Below are positions 21,366-27,982 of a stretch of DNA of 27,982 nucleotides, piece by piece. The stretch covers positions 1 to 27,982 of IMG/VR virus record IMGVR_UViG_3300032236_000106, one strand, 5' to 3'. How positions within the stretch are numbered: position 1 is the stretch's first letter; every line of letters starts with the position of its first letter. A model generated the notes under the pieces. That model was not told where the DNA came from. It saw only the letters and a program-made list of their open reading frames with translations, and ran no database searches. The stretch comes from a virus. The translations under genes were made by a program, and so were the position numbers.

Positions 21366-21509
21366 GAGGATCTCCTTACATGCGTTGTGGTGTGTCAATC
21401 TGCATGAGGTCAGCCGGACCTGTATGGCACACCGAAAAATTCCGGTTGAGGTGAATATACACCTAAAAAGAACAAAAGAAAAGGGGCCGAAGCCCCTTTT
21501 CTACTCGGA
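21366..21509 (-). promoter_or_regulatory. 144-base non-coding spacer downstream of the capsid gene
   Basis: This is the longest gap in the window. It holds the terminator at 21479-21500, then a near-palindrome AGGTGaatataCACCT (21449-21464), and then the ribosome site AAGGAG for the next gene. A perfect -35-like TTGACA is present on the minus strand (21393-21398), but no matching -10 lies at the right distance. It may contain a promoter or processing site for the next gene, but none can be called with confidence. Confidence 0.35.
21479..21500 (-). terminator. rho-independent terminator after the major capsid gene
   Basis: A perfect nine-base stem (minus strand AAAAGGGGC and GCCCCTTTT) closes on TTCG and is followed by a T-rich tail (CTTTTGTTCTTTTT). 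It begins about 10 bases past the capsid stop. A strong terminator here would lower transcription of the genes that follow relative to the capsid gene. Confidence 0.9.
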
Positions 21510-22442
21510 TTAGTTGGAACCCGAAGAACCCCAGATACCCAGAGCGTCAGACCAGCCGAAGCTGTAACGTTCACGGGCCTTGTAACGCACGTTACCGGTG
21601 TCGAAGTCGCCGTCCATGCTGTTTTGCAGCGGTGTACGAACGAAGTGCTTCAAACCGTTAGGCACGTCTGTAGTCAAGAACCAAGCGTTGTTGTCGGTCA
21701 AGAAGTGGTTGATGGTGTAGCCTTCTGGGATAGCACCATTGTTCTTGATCGCGTTGATATCGTTGTCAGTTGTACCAACACGGAGGTTAGTTTCCAACAA
21801 ACGAGTAGCAACGAACTGCAATGCTGGTGGAACAACCATTTTCTTTGGTTTAGCAGCGATCAACAGGCCACGTTCGTCTGTCCAAGCAGCGATTTGAATC
21901 ACGGCGGCTTCCAAAGAAGTCTCGTTCAAGTCAGCTTGCACAGAAGGAGTGTTGGCGTTGGTGCCACCGGCGACCAAAGGATGGTTCACCAAAGTACCAG
22001 AGCTGTTGTAACCGAACAATGACACGCCGTCACCACCCAAGTAGTTGCCGTTGAAGCCGTTATTCAAAACAGCAGCACCTTTAACTTGCTTGGTGTAAGC
22101 CATGGCGCGAGCCAAAGACTTGGTGTAACGAGCGGACAAACTGTCGTACAAGTTATCTTCCACAGCTTCTTCAGTGATGGAGAAACCGAGGGCGATAGTC
22201 TCGTGGTTGTATCGGGTAGACCATGCTTCTTGAGCGTTGTCATAGCTGATGGCAGAGCCTTCATTCTTGACAGGAGCAGCAGAGAAACCTGACAACTTAA
22301 CTTCTTCTTCGAAGCTACGCTCATAAGTTTCGGTTTCGTAGATCTCTTTGTGCTCTTCGCCGTAGCGAGCATATTCCATACCGAACAATGCGTTCAGGCC
22401 GGGGAGCAGTTCTTTAAGTAACTGTGCGCGTGAAATAGCCAT
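21510..22442 (-). CDS. major capsid protein, HK97-type fold
   Basis: 310 residues, ATG 22442 with AAGGAG upstream. The N-terminal part (RAQLLKELLPGLNALFGMEYARYGEEHKEIYETETYERSFEEEVKLSG) gives the long helix and E-loop region of HK97-type capsid subunits. Then come a helix (EDNLYDSLSARYTKSLARAMAYTKQVKGAAVLNNGF) and the P-domain/A-domain blocks (PKKMVVPPALQFVATRLLETNLRVG, NHFLTDNNAWFLTTDVPNGLKHF). The order scaffold, head protein, decoration-like gene, then capsid is standard. A terminator directly follows it, so this gene ends the strongest transcription unit. No protease is seen in the window, so scaffold removal must work otherwise or be encoded elsewhere. Confidence 0.88.
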   Translation of the reverse strand: MAISRAQLLKELLPGLNALFGMEYARYGEEHKEIYETETYERSFEEEVKLSGFSAAPVKNEGSAISYDNAQEAWSTRYNHETIALGFSITEEAVEDNLYDSLSARYTKSLARAMAYTKQVKGAAVLNNGFNGNYLGGDGVSLFGYNSSGTLVNHPLVAGGTNANTPSVQADLNETSLEAAVIQIAAWTDERGLLIAAKPKKMVVPPALQFVATRLLETNLRVGTTDNDINAIKNNGAIPEGYTINHFLTDNNAWFLTTDVPNGLKHFVRTPLQNSMDGDFDTGNVRYKARERYSFGWSDALGIWGSSGSN

Positions 22443-22455
22443 GGTAATTTACTCC

Positions 22456-23052
22456 TTAAACACCAGTGGTGTTGTTGTATTGGTGGGCGTTGATCTTCAC
22501 CAACAACTCGGTGTACACACCGGGAGCAGAGGCAGTTTGTTCAACAACGTCGATAACGCGCAATGGGATGGTTGCGGTTGTACCAGCACCGGTCAATGTC
22601 ACTGCAAAAGCAGAGTTGCCGTTAGTAGTAGAACCAGCGTTCAACACCAAAGGAACGTTAGAACCGACATCAGCGCGGCTCGCGGTGCCCATAGTTGTAC
22701 CAGAAGTAACAACGGCCACTTTGAACAGAGCTTGTTGGTCGTCCACAACATAGGCGTAGGCTGGGTTAGCAGTCGTAGAAGCCAATGCAGGGATGTACTG
22801 ACCTTGAACAGTTTGACCGTTCGAGTTCACGTATTGACCACCCATAACAACACCGACGATAGTGCCAGCGTTAGTAGAGGTTGATTTTATGAGATAGCCA
22901 GTAGTGTCAACTTGCACTGTGTCGCCATTGAAAATAGCGGTAGCGAAGCCAGCAGCAACTGGAATCAGGCGAGTAGCACCAGCATATGGCTTGCCGTCGA
23001 GCGAATTGACGGGATCAAGACCATAGGGTGCCGAAACGGTAGGAAATGCCAT
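22456..23052 (-). CDS. head decoration-like structural protein
   Basis: 198 residues, start ATG 23052 with GGAG seven bases upstream. The chain (MAFPTVSAPYGLDPVNSLDGKPYAGATRLIPVAAGFATAIFNGDTV) is Gly/Ala/Thr/Val-rich and beta-prone, with only a few charged residues. DTVQVDTTGYLIKSTST and GTIVGVVMGGQYVNSNGQTVQGQYIP follow. This style and position, directly before the capsid gene, match a common capsid-associated family in environmental phages. A decoration or cement role is inferred by position and composition. Confidence 0.72.
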   Translation of the reverse strand: MAFPTVSAPYGLDPVNSLDGKPYAGATRLIPVAAGFATAIFNGDTVQVDTTGYLIKSTSTNAGTIVGVVMGGQYVNSNGQTVQGQYIPALASTTANPAYAYVVDDQQALFKVAVVTSGTTMGTASRADVGSNVPLVLNAGSTTNGNSAFAVTLTGAGTTATIPLRVIDVVEQTASAPGVYTELLVKINAHQYNNTTGV

Positions 23053-23069
23053 TTGGGAACTCCAAAAAT

Positions 23070-23534
23070 TTAAGAACCAGAACCGAAAGTAACCTTCGAT
23101 TTCTTGTCCGAGAACAAGGGCATACGAGGATCACTTTCACGAAGGAAATTGTTGTCCACGGATTCCATTTGAGACTTGTTCTGGTTAGCGTAATACGCTG
23201 CCCGTTGTTCCAAGAACTCCGATGGGATGCGGCAGAGCAACAAACCACCCACCTCAATGTTGCCTTTAAAGCGACCTTCGGTAGTAGCGTGCATCATTAA
23301 CTCGGGATACTCCTCTGCTTTGCAGGGTTCATATCCTTCGCGGAGCTTAGAAGAAATATTTGATGGGTCAGCACTGCCCAAAATACCGGTTCGAATCCAG
23401 CGGTGAGTCCAACCTGCGCGGGGCTCGGGGCTAGGTAGAGTCTCTGGCGGACGCCACGCCGTTGGGCGTTGCATGACCGTGCGGTCCTCTAATTTACGAT
23501 CCAGTCGGTTTTGTTTGTTACCGTTTTCCATCAT
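23070..23534 (-). CDS. conserved head-region protein of unknown function
   Basis: 154 residues, starting at ATG 23534 by ATGA overlap with the scaffold stop; a second ATG follows at once. The N-terminal half is basic and Pro/Arg-rich (RLDRKLEDRTVMQRPTAWRPPETLPSPEPRAGWTHRWIR). The C-terminal half is helical: GGLLLCRIPSEFLEQRAAYYANQNKSQMESVDNNFLRESDPRMPLFSDKKSK. The last block is a conserved family I recall from podovirus-like environmental genomes between scaffold and capsid. It may be a head-assembly or minor capsid protein. No enzyme motif is seen. Confidence 0.7.
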   Translation of the reverse strand: MMENGNKQNRLDRKLEDRTVMQRPTAWRPPETLPSPEPRAGWTHRWIRTGILGSADPSNISSKLREGYEPCKAEEYPELMMHATTEGRFKGNIEVGGLLLCRIPSEFLEQRAAYYANQNKSQMESVDNNFLRESDPRMPLFSDKKSKVTFGSGS

Positions 23535-24526
23535 TCACCTCTCTTCAGCAAAGCAACCTGTTTAGCATATTGTTCAATCGGAACCCCAAGACGACGCGCG
23601 ATGGCGGCTTCGGATGCCTTTAACTTAATGCGGTTAGGCGGGGTGCTACGTGAGGCCGGAGCCACAACAGTAGCGGGTTTTGTTGCACGGCGGGGAGTTT
23701 CCTCTTCAGCCGGTTCTGACGTCTTTTTGGGAGGCGTTTCGTCATCCTCATGGCTCTGAACATCTTCAAAATGTTCAGGAAATCGTTTGCGCATCGTTTT
23801 GTCGATGGTGCGGAAGTACTCTTCACTTCCTACATAGTCCGAACCATACTCCTTTGCAAGCTTCTTGTCAAGCCCCATTGCAGTCATAGTCATTTCTTCG
23901 TCAACACCCCACCAATCGGAATTGGCGTTAACCCACTTTTGCGTACGTGGAGACATACGGGGTTGGTTGTCCTGAACGGGCTGTGCAGGTTTGAAGTTGT
24001 CCTTCTCTTCCACCTCGATGGGTCGCATGGTTTGGGCTTTTTCAAGCTTTAACATGGCGCGGGCAATCTCAGCTTGGGCGTTAGCCTGAGCGTCAATATC
24101 ACCAGCTTCAACCGCATCACGATAGGCTTTCTTAGCGGAGCTCAACTCAATATCGGCAGTGGTTTTAGACTGCTCAATATAGGCTTGGCTACCGGTAGCA
24201 AGCTGCTGTTGGAGGCGTTTGTTTTCCTCGTAGACCTGCTTGGCATAAGCTTCAGCGGCCTGACGTTCACGCAAGGCTTCTTCCTTGGCGCGGCGCTCAT
24301 CGTGGTAACCACGGGTGAACTTCTTGATACGTGCTTGGACCTTCTCGTCGTATGAGGCTAGCTCATCTTCCGATGGGTCTTCAGGAGGTGGCGCAGCCTT
24401 ACGGCCACGGTCTTCTGGTGGGGTATCGTCTTCAATTTCTACTTCAAACTTATCGTCTTCAGCAGCAGCTTTTTTAGCTTCCTTTTCATCAGGAAACTCG
24501 AACTCGTCTTTGAATTCATCTGTCAT
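23531..24526 (-). CDS. capsid scaffolding protein
   Basis: 331 residues, ATG 24526 with AGGAG upstream. The composition is that of a scaffold: very acidic start (DEFKDEFEFPDEKEAKKAAAEDDKFEVEIEDD), a long charged coiled coil (about 80-170: RIKKFTRGYHDERRAKEEALRERQAAEAYAKQVYEENKRLQQQLATG), a middle SPRTQKWVNANSDWWGVDEEMTMTAMGLDKKL block that resembles other phage scaffolds, a disordered Pro/Glu/Thr region and a small basic C-terminal helix (LKASEAAIARRLGVPIEQYAKQVALLKRGE), which is the usual place for capsid binding. It lies right before the capsid genes. Scaffold proteins guide capsid assembly and leave before or during maturation. Confidence 0.85.
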   Translation of the reverse strand: MTDEFKDEFEFPDEKEAKKAAAEDDKFEVEIEDDTPPEDRGRKAAPPPEDPSEDELASYDEKVQARIKKFTRGYHDERRAKEEALRERQAAEAYAKQVYEENKRLQQQLATGSQAYIEQSKTTADIELSSAKKAYRDAVEAGDIDAQANAQAEIARAMLKLEKAQTMRPIEVEEKDNFKPAQPVQDNQPRMSPRTQKWVNANSDWWGVDEEMTMTAMGLDKKLAKEYGSDYVGSEEYFRTIDKTMRKRFPEHFEDVQSHEDDETPPKKTSEPAEEETPRRATKPATVVAPASRSTPPNRIKLKASEAAIARRLGVPIEQYAKQVALLKRGE

Positions 24527-24538
24527 TTCTAACTCCTA

Positions 24539-24952
24539 TTAGGCAACGCGGCCAATTCCACGTGGGTCTTCCACAACTGCTTCAACCGAGTCATCATTGA
24601 TGATGCGGAATTCACGGCCATGGATCTTCAGGCGGGTGCCTGAATTGGGTCGGACGATGACAAAGTCACCTTCCTTGCATGACGGACCTGATGGGAAACG
24701 AGTCTCATCTTTGTATGCGTCAGGGCCAAGTTTCACTACAAACAGCACAGAAGTCAGAACTTCTTCGTGGTACATAGCTTGGCTAGATTTGACGATTCCA
24801 ACTTCGCTGTCGGCGTACTGCTCCATAGCCTCGGGGACTACACACAGCACATGAAAGCGTTTAGGTTCCGGCAGTTGCTTCGCCTTATCCTCAGCTGGTT
24901 TGTTCAAGAGGCCGGACAAGTCCACCGCTCCTGACAAGTTAATGTCATTCAT
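24539..24952 (-). CDS. GroES-like co-chaperonin candidate
   Basis: 137 residues from ATG 24952 (GGAG eight bases upstream, eight-base overlap with the previous gene). After a 30-residue polar leader the chain lines up with GroES by eye: RFHVLCVVPE with the first strand, VGIVKSSQAMYHEEV (51-65) with the mobile loop that carries the IVL-type chaperonin-binding triplet, and KEGDFVIVRPNSGTRLKIHGREFRIINDDSVEAVVEDP (93-130) with the GroES KVGDIVIF, EVLIMSESDILAIVE end. T4 gp31 is a known phage GroES equivalent required for capsid folding. The position between portal and scaffold supports a similar job. No structure was computed. Confidence 0.68.
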   Translation of the reverse strand: MNDINLSGAVDLSGLLNKPAEDKAKQLPEPKRFHVLCVVPEAMEQYADSEVGIVKSSQAMYHEEVLTSVLFVVKLGPDAYKDETRFPSGPSCKEGDFVIVRPNSGTRLKIHGREFRIINDDSVEAVVEDPRGIGRVA

Positions 24953-25142
24953 CAGATTGCTCCATTCGTTGCACAAGGTCTTTGACAATAGATTCTGCGT
25001 GCGTGAGACCTCGGATCACACCACAGACGTGACGATACTCGTCAAACGTTTTAGCACCTCCTCCAGAGAGGAAGGAATTCTGGTCGCCACGGAGTTTGTC
25101 GATCTCCTTGGCAATGTAAGCAAGCACTCGGCTGTTGTCCAA
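24945..25142 (-). CDS. small helical head-region protein, TTG start
   Basis: 65 residues. The start is TTG 25142: a GGAG site lies six bases upstream and overlaps the portal stop. No ATG exists near the N-terminus of the conserved-looking part (MDNSRVLAYIAKEIDKLRGDQ). The chain is helical (KTFDEYRHVCGVIRGLTHAESIVKDLVQRMEQSDE), and I recognise the block GGAKxFxEYxxxCGVIRGL from related environmental phages. It follows the portal and overlaps the GroES-like gene by eight bases. Function unknown; a small portal- or assembly-associated protein is likely. Confidence 0.68.
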   Translation of the reverse strand: MDNSRVLAYIAKEIDKLRGDQNSFLSGGGAKTFDEYRHVCGVIRGLTHAESIVKDLVQRMEQSDE

Positions 25143-25145
25143 ATA

Positions 25146-27638
25146 TTACTCCTTGTTATCGCGTGGTACGCGGTTTTGAGCCATACGATTTTGGTGAGCT
25201 TGCGCGCGTTGGTTGTGCAGCTGCGCTTTGCTCTTCGCAATGTCAATGCCCATACGAGTAGCTTCGAGTTCTTGTGTCTTGGCCAGTTGGTCGCGTTTGG
25301 CAGCGGCGGTAGCAGCCACTTGCATTGCAGCGATTTCTTTCTGTGCCTCGATACGAGACTCCTCGATGCGAATCTGGTCGGCTTTGGCAGCAGCGTCGAT
25401 GCGTTGTTTCTGCTGTTTGAGCTGCAACTCTTGTTGCTTGAGTTGGAGTTCTTGCTGTTGCATTTGTACAACAGGGTCTTGCATCTGCTGTTGAGCTTGC
25501 TGTTGTTGAGCTTCTTGCTTGTGCTGCTGAAGTAGCTGTTGTGAAGCCTGCGCGGCCATCATCGCAATGTGGTCGGCTTGCTCTGTGGTGAGGTGCTTCA
25601 TGTTCTCTTCGCTCGGCAACACCATACCCATTTGCTTCTCGATTTGCAGGCGGTACTCGAACGCGACGTGCTCGTTGATGTGAGCCATCATCGCTGCCTG
25701 AATAGCCTGAGCTTGTGGGTTTTGACCAATGATCTGCATGATCTTGGGGTCTTGCATCGCTGCCATGTGAACACCCAAGTGAGCTTGGTGGTTCTGCTCC
25801 ATGAACGCTTTCACAGGCTTACCGGTCAACAAGTTCTGGTTCTCTTGCACTGGGTCAGTCGGCACTTGGTCATCTTCCACTGGCACCAGCTTATTGGCGT
25901 TCTTGATGCCCAACACCTCAATCATTTGGCGGTGTAAAAGGGGCAAGTTATACAACTGCGGTGCACTCTGGGCCAACTGCAACACTGCTTGGTACTGCAC
26001 GACTTTCTGGGCCATGGTAGCTGCGTTGGGGTCGGACACAGGGATGACATCGCACATGTCGTAGTCGGACTTTTTGATTGCGCGATTGCCTTCTTCTGGC
26101 TCATAGTCATAGTCTTCTGGTGTGTAGTCGGCGATGATGATCTTCAGGAGTTTAAATTCCTGTTTCATCGCATAGTGCAAGCGGGCCTGCACAGCGGACA
26201 TCACTTTAAGAGTACGTTCCAACAGAGCCAATGTGGTGCCCACTGGAGCCTGAGAGCTCATATCAGACACGCTCATATCACCAGACGACGCAAAGGCACG
26301 GCCTTCTTGAACAATCTGGTTGAACAACGTGAACAGAACCTGTGATGGCTCCTTGTATGGCAGAGGCAGAATGTTGTCGCGGATGCTGCCCGATGGGACG
26401 TCTACGTCGCGGAACTCACCCGGTTGGATTGGTGTGTCATCGCCTTTAATTCGCAGTCCGCGAGACTTAAGACCCCCCGGGAGGTTACTGAGGGTACCAG
26501 CATCGACGAGTTGACGAATAAGCATCGTCGCGGATTTCGCATATCCACCGATAAGGTGAATGAGTCCGTAGCCGTAAAAACCGAACCCCGGAATGTATTG
26601 GTAATGCACAAAGTGCTGGCGCTTGAGTTTGAGCGGGTCGTCTTCATACCAATTCCTACGGATGGCCAAGATTTTACGTGTGCCCTTCTCAATAGTCACC
26701 ACGTATGGCAACGCGATACCTGTCTCTTCGCCGTTCTCATCCTCGTCCTCGAACCCTTCCAAGTCCAACATGACGTGCATTTCTAACAGGCGGTAGCGGT
26801 CATCCTGAATAGCAGACATGCCATTCTCTTCGGCCTTCTGCTTCTCAACGTCGTCCAACTCGACGATCGGATCGCCCAAATCTTCGTTGATGTAGAAGCC
26901 TGCGTACTGCAACTTCTTCAACTCGTTCTCAGTCTTACGCATCACATGAGTAACGCGCTCGGCATCCTCAATATTAGATGCGCCGTACGGAACCACGATG
27001 TCCTCGGCGGGAATGAACGTAGCAACTTGGCGACCTTTCGATGGGTCGTAGTACACCTTCTTGAACGCAGAACCCGCCAATGGCAGAGACCATAACATCT
27101 TCTCATGCTCGCTGCGGTATTCAGTCATCACCTCGGTGAGCTGGTAGTTCATGTCCTCACGGACGCGCGCCGCTGCTTCTTCTCGCAATACGTCAATAGC
27201 TCCAACGATCTGAGTTTTAACTGGTCCCATAGCTGGGAACGTCTCCATCATGGACTCTGACTGGAATCGCACAACGGACTCGGTGAGCATCGGGTGGAAC
27301 ACACCGCAAGCGCCTTGCCATGGCTCAGTACGGTCTTCGTACTTCAAGCCCAACAGTTTCAGACCGTCAACATACGTCTGTATCCAATCGCGTCGGTCGC
27401 CAGTATCTTTGTCAAAATCTTCAACCAACTCTTGACCCAAAGACTGCAAGTCCTTCTCGTCCATGAACTCCGCAAGGTTGGCATCAAAGTCTTCAGCAGT
27501 GCCTTCGTTTTGTTCGACGTCTTCCATTTCGCCGTCAATGGGCTCCAGTTCGATGTCAATTTCAATGTCGGGGCCGATTGAGGGTGAGTCCATCAATTCA
27601 GATAAGCCCTCGGGTGCTGCGTATAAACTCTTGTCCAT
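25146..27638 (-). CDS. portal protein
   Basis: 830 residues, ATG 27638 with AAGGA upstream. The protein forms the ring through which DNA enters and leaves the head. Residues about 90-150 (GLKLLGLKYEDRTEPWQGACGVFHPMLTESVVRFQSESMMETFPAMGPVKTQIVG), the block GSAFKKVYYDPSKGRQVATFIPAEDIVVPYGAS (192-225) and FGFYGYGLIHLIGGYAKSATMLIRQLVDAGTLSNLPGGLKSRGLRIKGDDTP belong to a podovirus portal family in environmental phages. The C-terminal 140 residues are Gln-rich (HKQEAQQQQAQQQMQDPVVQMQQQELQLKQQ) and strongly coiled, which fits a helical barrel that projects into the head as in P22. The acidic N-terminus (about 21-75) is unusual and may be disordered. Confidence 0.9.
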   Translation of the reverse strand: MDKSLYAAPEGLSELMDSPSIGPDIEIDIELEPIDGEMEDVEQNEGTAEDFDANLAEFMDEKDLQSLGQELVEDFDKDTGDRRDWIQTYVDGLKLLGLKYEDRTEPWQGACGVFHPMLTESVVRFQSESMMETFPAMGPVKTQIVGAIDVLREEAAARVREDMNYQLTEVMTEYRSEHEKMLWSLPLAGSAFKKVYYDPSKGRQVATFIPAEDIVVPYGASNIEDAERVTHVMRKTENELKKLQYAGFYINEDLGDPIVELDDVEKQKAEENGMSAIQDDRYRLLEMHVMLDLEGFEDEDENGEETGIALPYVVTIEKGTRKILAIRRNWYEDDPLKLKRQHFVHYQYIPGFGFYGYGLIHLIGGYAKSATMLIRQLVDAGTLSNLPGGLKSRGLRIKGDDTPIQPGEFRDVDVPSGSIRDNILPLPYKEPSQVLFTLFNQIVQEGRAFASSGDMSVSDMSSQAPVGTTLALLERTLKVMSAVQARLHYAMKQEFKLLKIIIADYTPEDYDYEPEEGNRAIKKSDYDMCDVIPVSDPNAATMAQKVVQYQAVLQLAQSAPQLYNLPLLHRQMIEVLGIKNANKLVPVEDDQVPTDPVQENQNLLTGKPVKAFMEQNHQAHLGVHMAAMQDPKIMQIIGQNPQAQAIQAAMMAHINEHVAFEYRLQIEKQMGMVLPSEENMKHLTTEQADHIAMMAAQASQQLLQQHKQEAQQQQAQQQMQDPVVQMQQQELQLKQQELQLKQQKQRIDAAAKADQIRIEESRIEAQKEIAAMQVAATAAAKRDQLAKTQELEATRMGIDIAKSKAQLHNQRAQAHQNRMAQNRVPRDNKE

Positions 27639-27647
27639 TTCGTGTCC

Positions 27648-27914
27648 TTACTTTGACTCTTTGAGCGTTGCCCAATTTGTACGTGGGTCGTATTTGAAAT
27701 CCGTGGCGGGACGGCCACTACGTTTAGAAGCGCGATCTTTCGCGCGCTGCTCTGCTGTCATATTATCCCGGGCTTTACCCTTTTTGGTAAGTGCCCCAGA
27801 CTTTGTCATGTCGCCACGTTTTTTGAGGAGCGCAATCGCCAAGCCTTCATCTCCCACCTGCGCGGTGAGTCGCTTGACCAACTGATTCTTCCCAAGAAAC
27901 TTCTGTGTCGCCAT
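27648..27914 (-). CDS. small basic conserved phage protein
   Basis: 88 residues from ATG 27914, which lies two bases after the previous gene's stop. A longer GTG frame to 27959 lies over that gene, so I reject it. The chain MATQKFLGKNQLVKRLTAQVGDEGLAIALLKKRGDM is a helical start, and NMTAEQRAKDRASKRSGRPATDFKYDPRTNWATLK is a conserved basic C-terminal block I recognise from other phages. It has features of a small DNA-binding protein (basic, helical). It lies just before the portal gene, where some phages encode packaging or portal-linked proteins. Function unproven. Confidence 0.7.
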   Translation of the reverse strand: MATQKFLGKNQLVKRLTAQVGDEGLAIALLKKRGDMTKSGALTKKGKARDNMTAEQRAKDRASKRSGRPATDFKYDPRTNWATLKESK

Positions 27915-27916
27915 AC

Positions 27917-27982
27917 TTAAACTGTGTAATACCGTTCTTTGTTCCTGCTGCGGAACCACTGAATATCTTCAGGCTCATCACT
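27917..27982 (-). CDS. C-terminal end of an upstream gene, cut by window edge
   Basis: The last 21 codons of a frame that enters from the right edge, ending in TAA at 27917-27919. The residues are SDEPEDIQWFRSRNKERYYTV. The small basic gene starts two bases after this stop, the same close packing as in the rest of the operon, which supports real coding. In this position a terminase or packaging gene would be expected, but 21 residues are too few to say. Confidence 0.5.
   Translation of the reverse strand, partial: SDEPEDIQWFRSRNKERYYTV

Noticed and set aside
21370-21398. Minus-strand promoter from the TTGACA at 21393-21398
   Set aside because: No -10-like box is present 16-18 bases downstream; those bases are the ribosome site AAGGAGAT of the next gene.
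24900-25535. Plus-strand 211-codon frame with Leu-rich end
   Set aside because: It is antisense to the Gln-rich portal tail (CAA/CAG read as TTG/CTG), which explains the Leu-rich content. No ribosome site or neighbouring plus-strand gene supports it.
1-27982. CRISPR array, tRNA, rRNA, IS element or integrase/attachment site
   Set aside because: Repeats found are all inside coding regions with codon periodicity. I saw no cloverleaf, no transposase or integrase motif and no flanking inverted repeats.

Overview
This window is the virion-structure and lysis half of a tailed phage (Caudoviricetes). It holds 47 annotated protein genes, two of them cut by the window edges. All but one are on the minus strand, so they read from right to left. 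Junctions are extremely tight: stops and starts repeatedly overlap as ATGA, TGATG or TAATG. The portal, scaffold and HK97-type capsid genes, two adaptor-like proteins, a nozzle-like protein and an ejection-type protein are present. No tape-measure, tail-tube, sheath or baseplate gene is visible, so a short-tailed (podovirus-like) particle is my best reading. A GH19 endolysin with a nested Rz/Rz1 spanin pair points to a Gram-negative host. The protein styles resemble phages known mostly from freshwater and marine metagenomes. Host genus cannot be read from the sequence. I saw no integrase, tRNA, rRNA, CRISPR array or IS element.

Head region (about 20.3-28.0 kb, minus strand, in transcription order): tail end of an unknown gene, a small basic protein, the portal, a small helical protein, a GroES-like co-chaperonin candidate, a scaffold, an unknown head protein, a decoration-like protein, the major capsid protein, and one more structural gene bracketed by two near-identical rho-independent terminators. 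A beta-rich structural protein follows.

Connector region (about 13.6-20.3 kb): a GT-A type glycosyltransferase, then a run of small Lys/Gly-rich proteins that share recurrent short motifs, an adaptor-like protein carrying an inserted beta module, a zinc-ribbon protein, more small basic proteins, a second adaptor-like protein, and a pair of paralogous beta-sandwich proteins.

Fibre region (about 7.7-13.6 kb): a repeat protein with two exact kinds of repeat, and several separate fibre-like proteins. These include one with a C1q-like head and one with an S74 self-cleaving chaperone tail. Small XkdW-like and assembly-like proteins sit between them.

Lysis region (about 5.05-7.7 kb): a membrane-tethered coiled-coil protein, a small membrane protein, a cysteine-rich lipoprotein, a holin candidate, Rz with embedded Rz1, and the GH19 endolysin.

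Left end (1-5.05 kb): a GIY-YIG/NUMOD3 homing endonuclease is the only plus-strand gene and has its own sigma-70-like promoter. It is wedged between the endolysin and the nozzle-like gene. Then come a small protein, a Gly/Ala-rich virion protein, a GNAT acetyltransferase and the start of an ejection-type protein. The most notable points are the antisense homing endonuclease, the network of shared short motifs and modules across virion proteins, the repeat protein with tryptophan every 11 residues, and the GroES-like gene inside the head operon.
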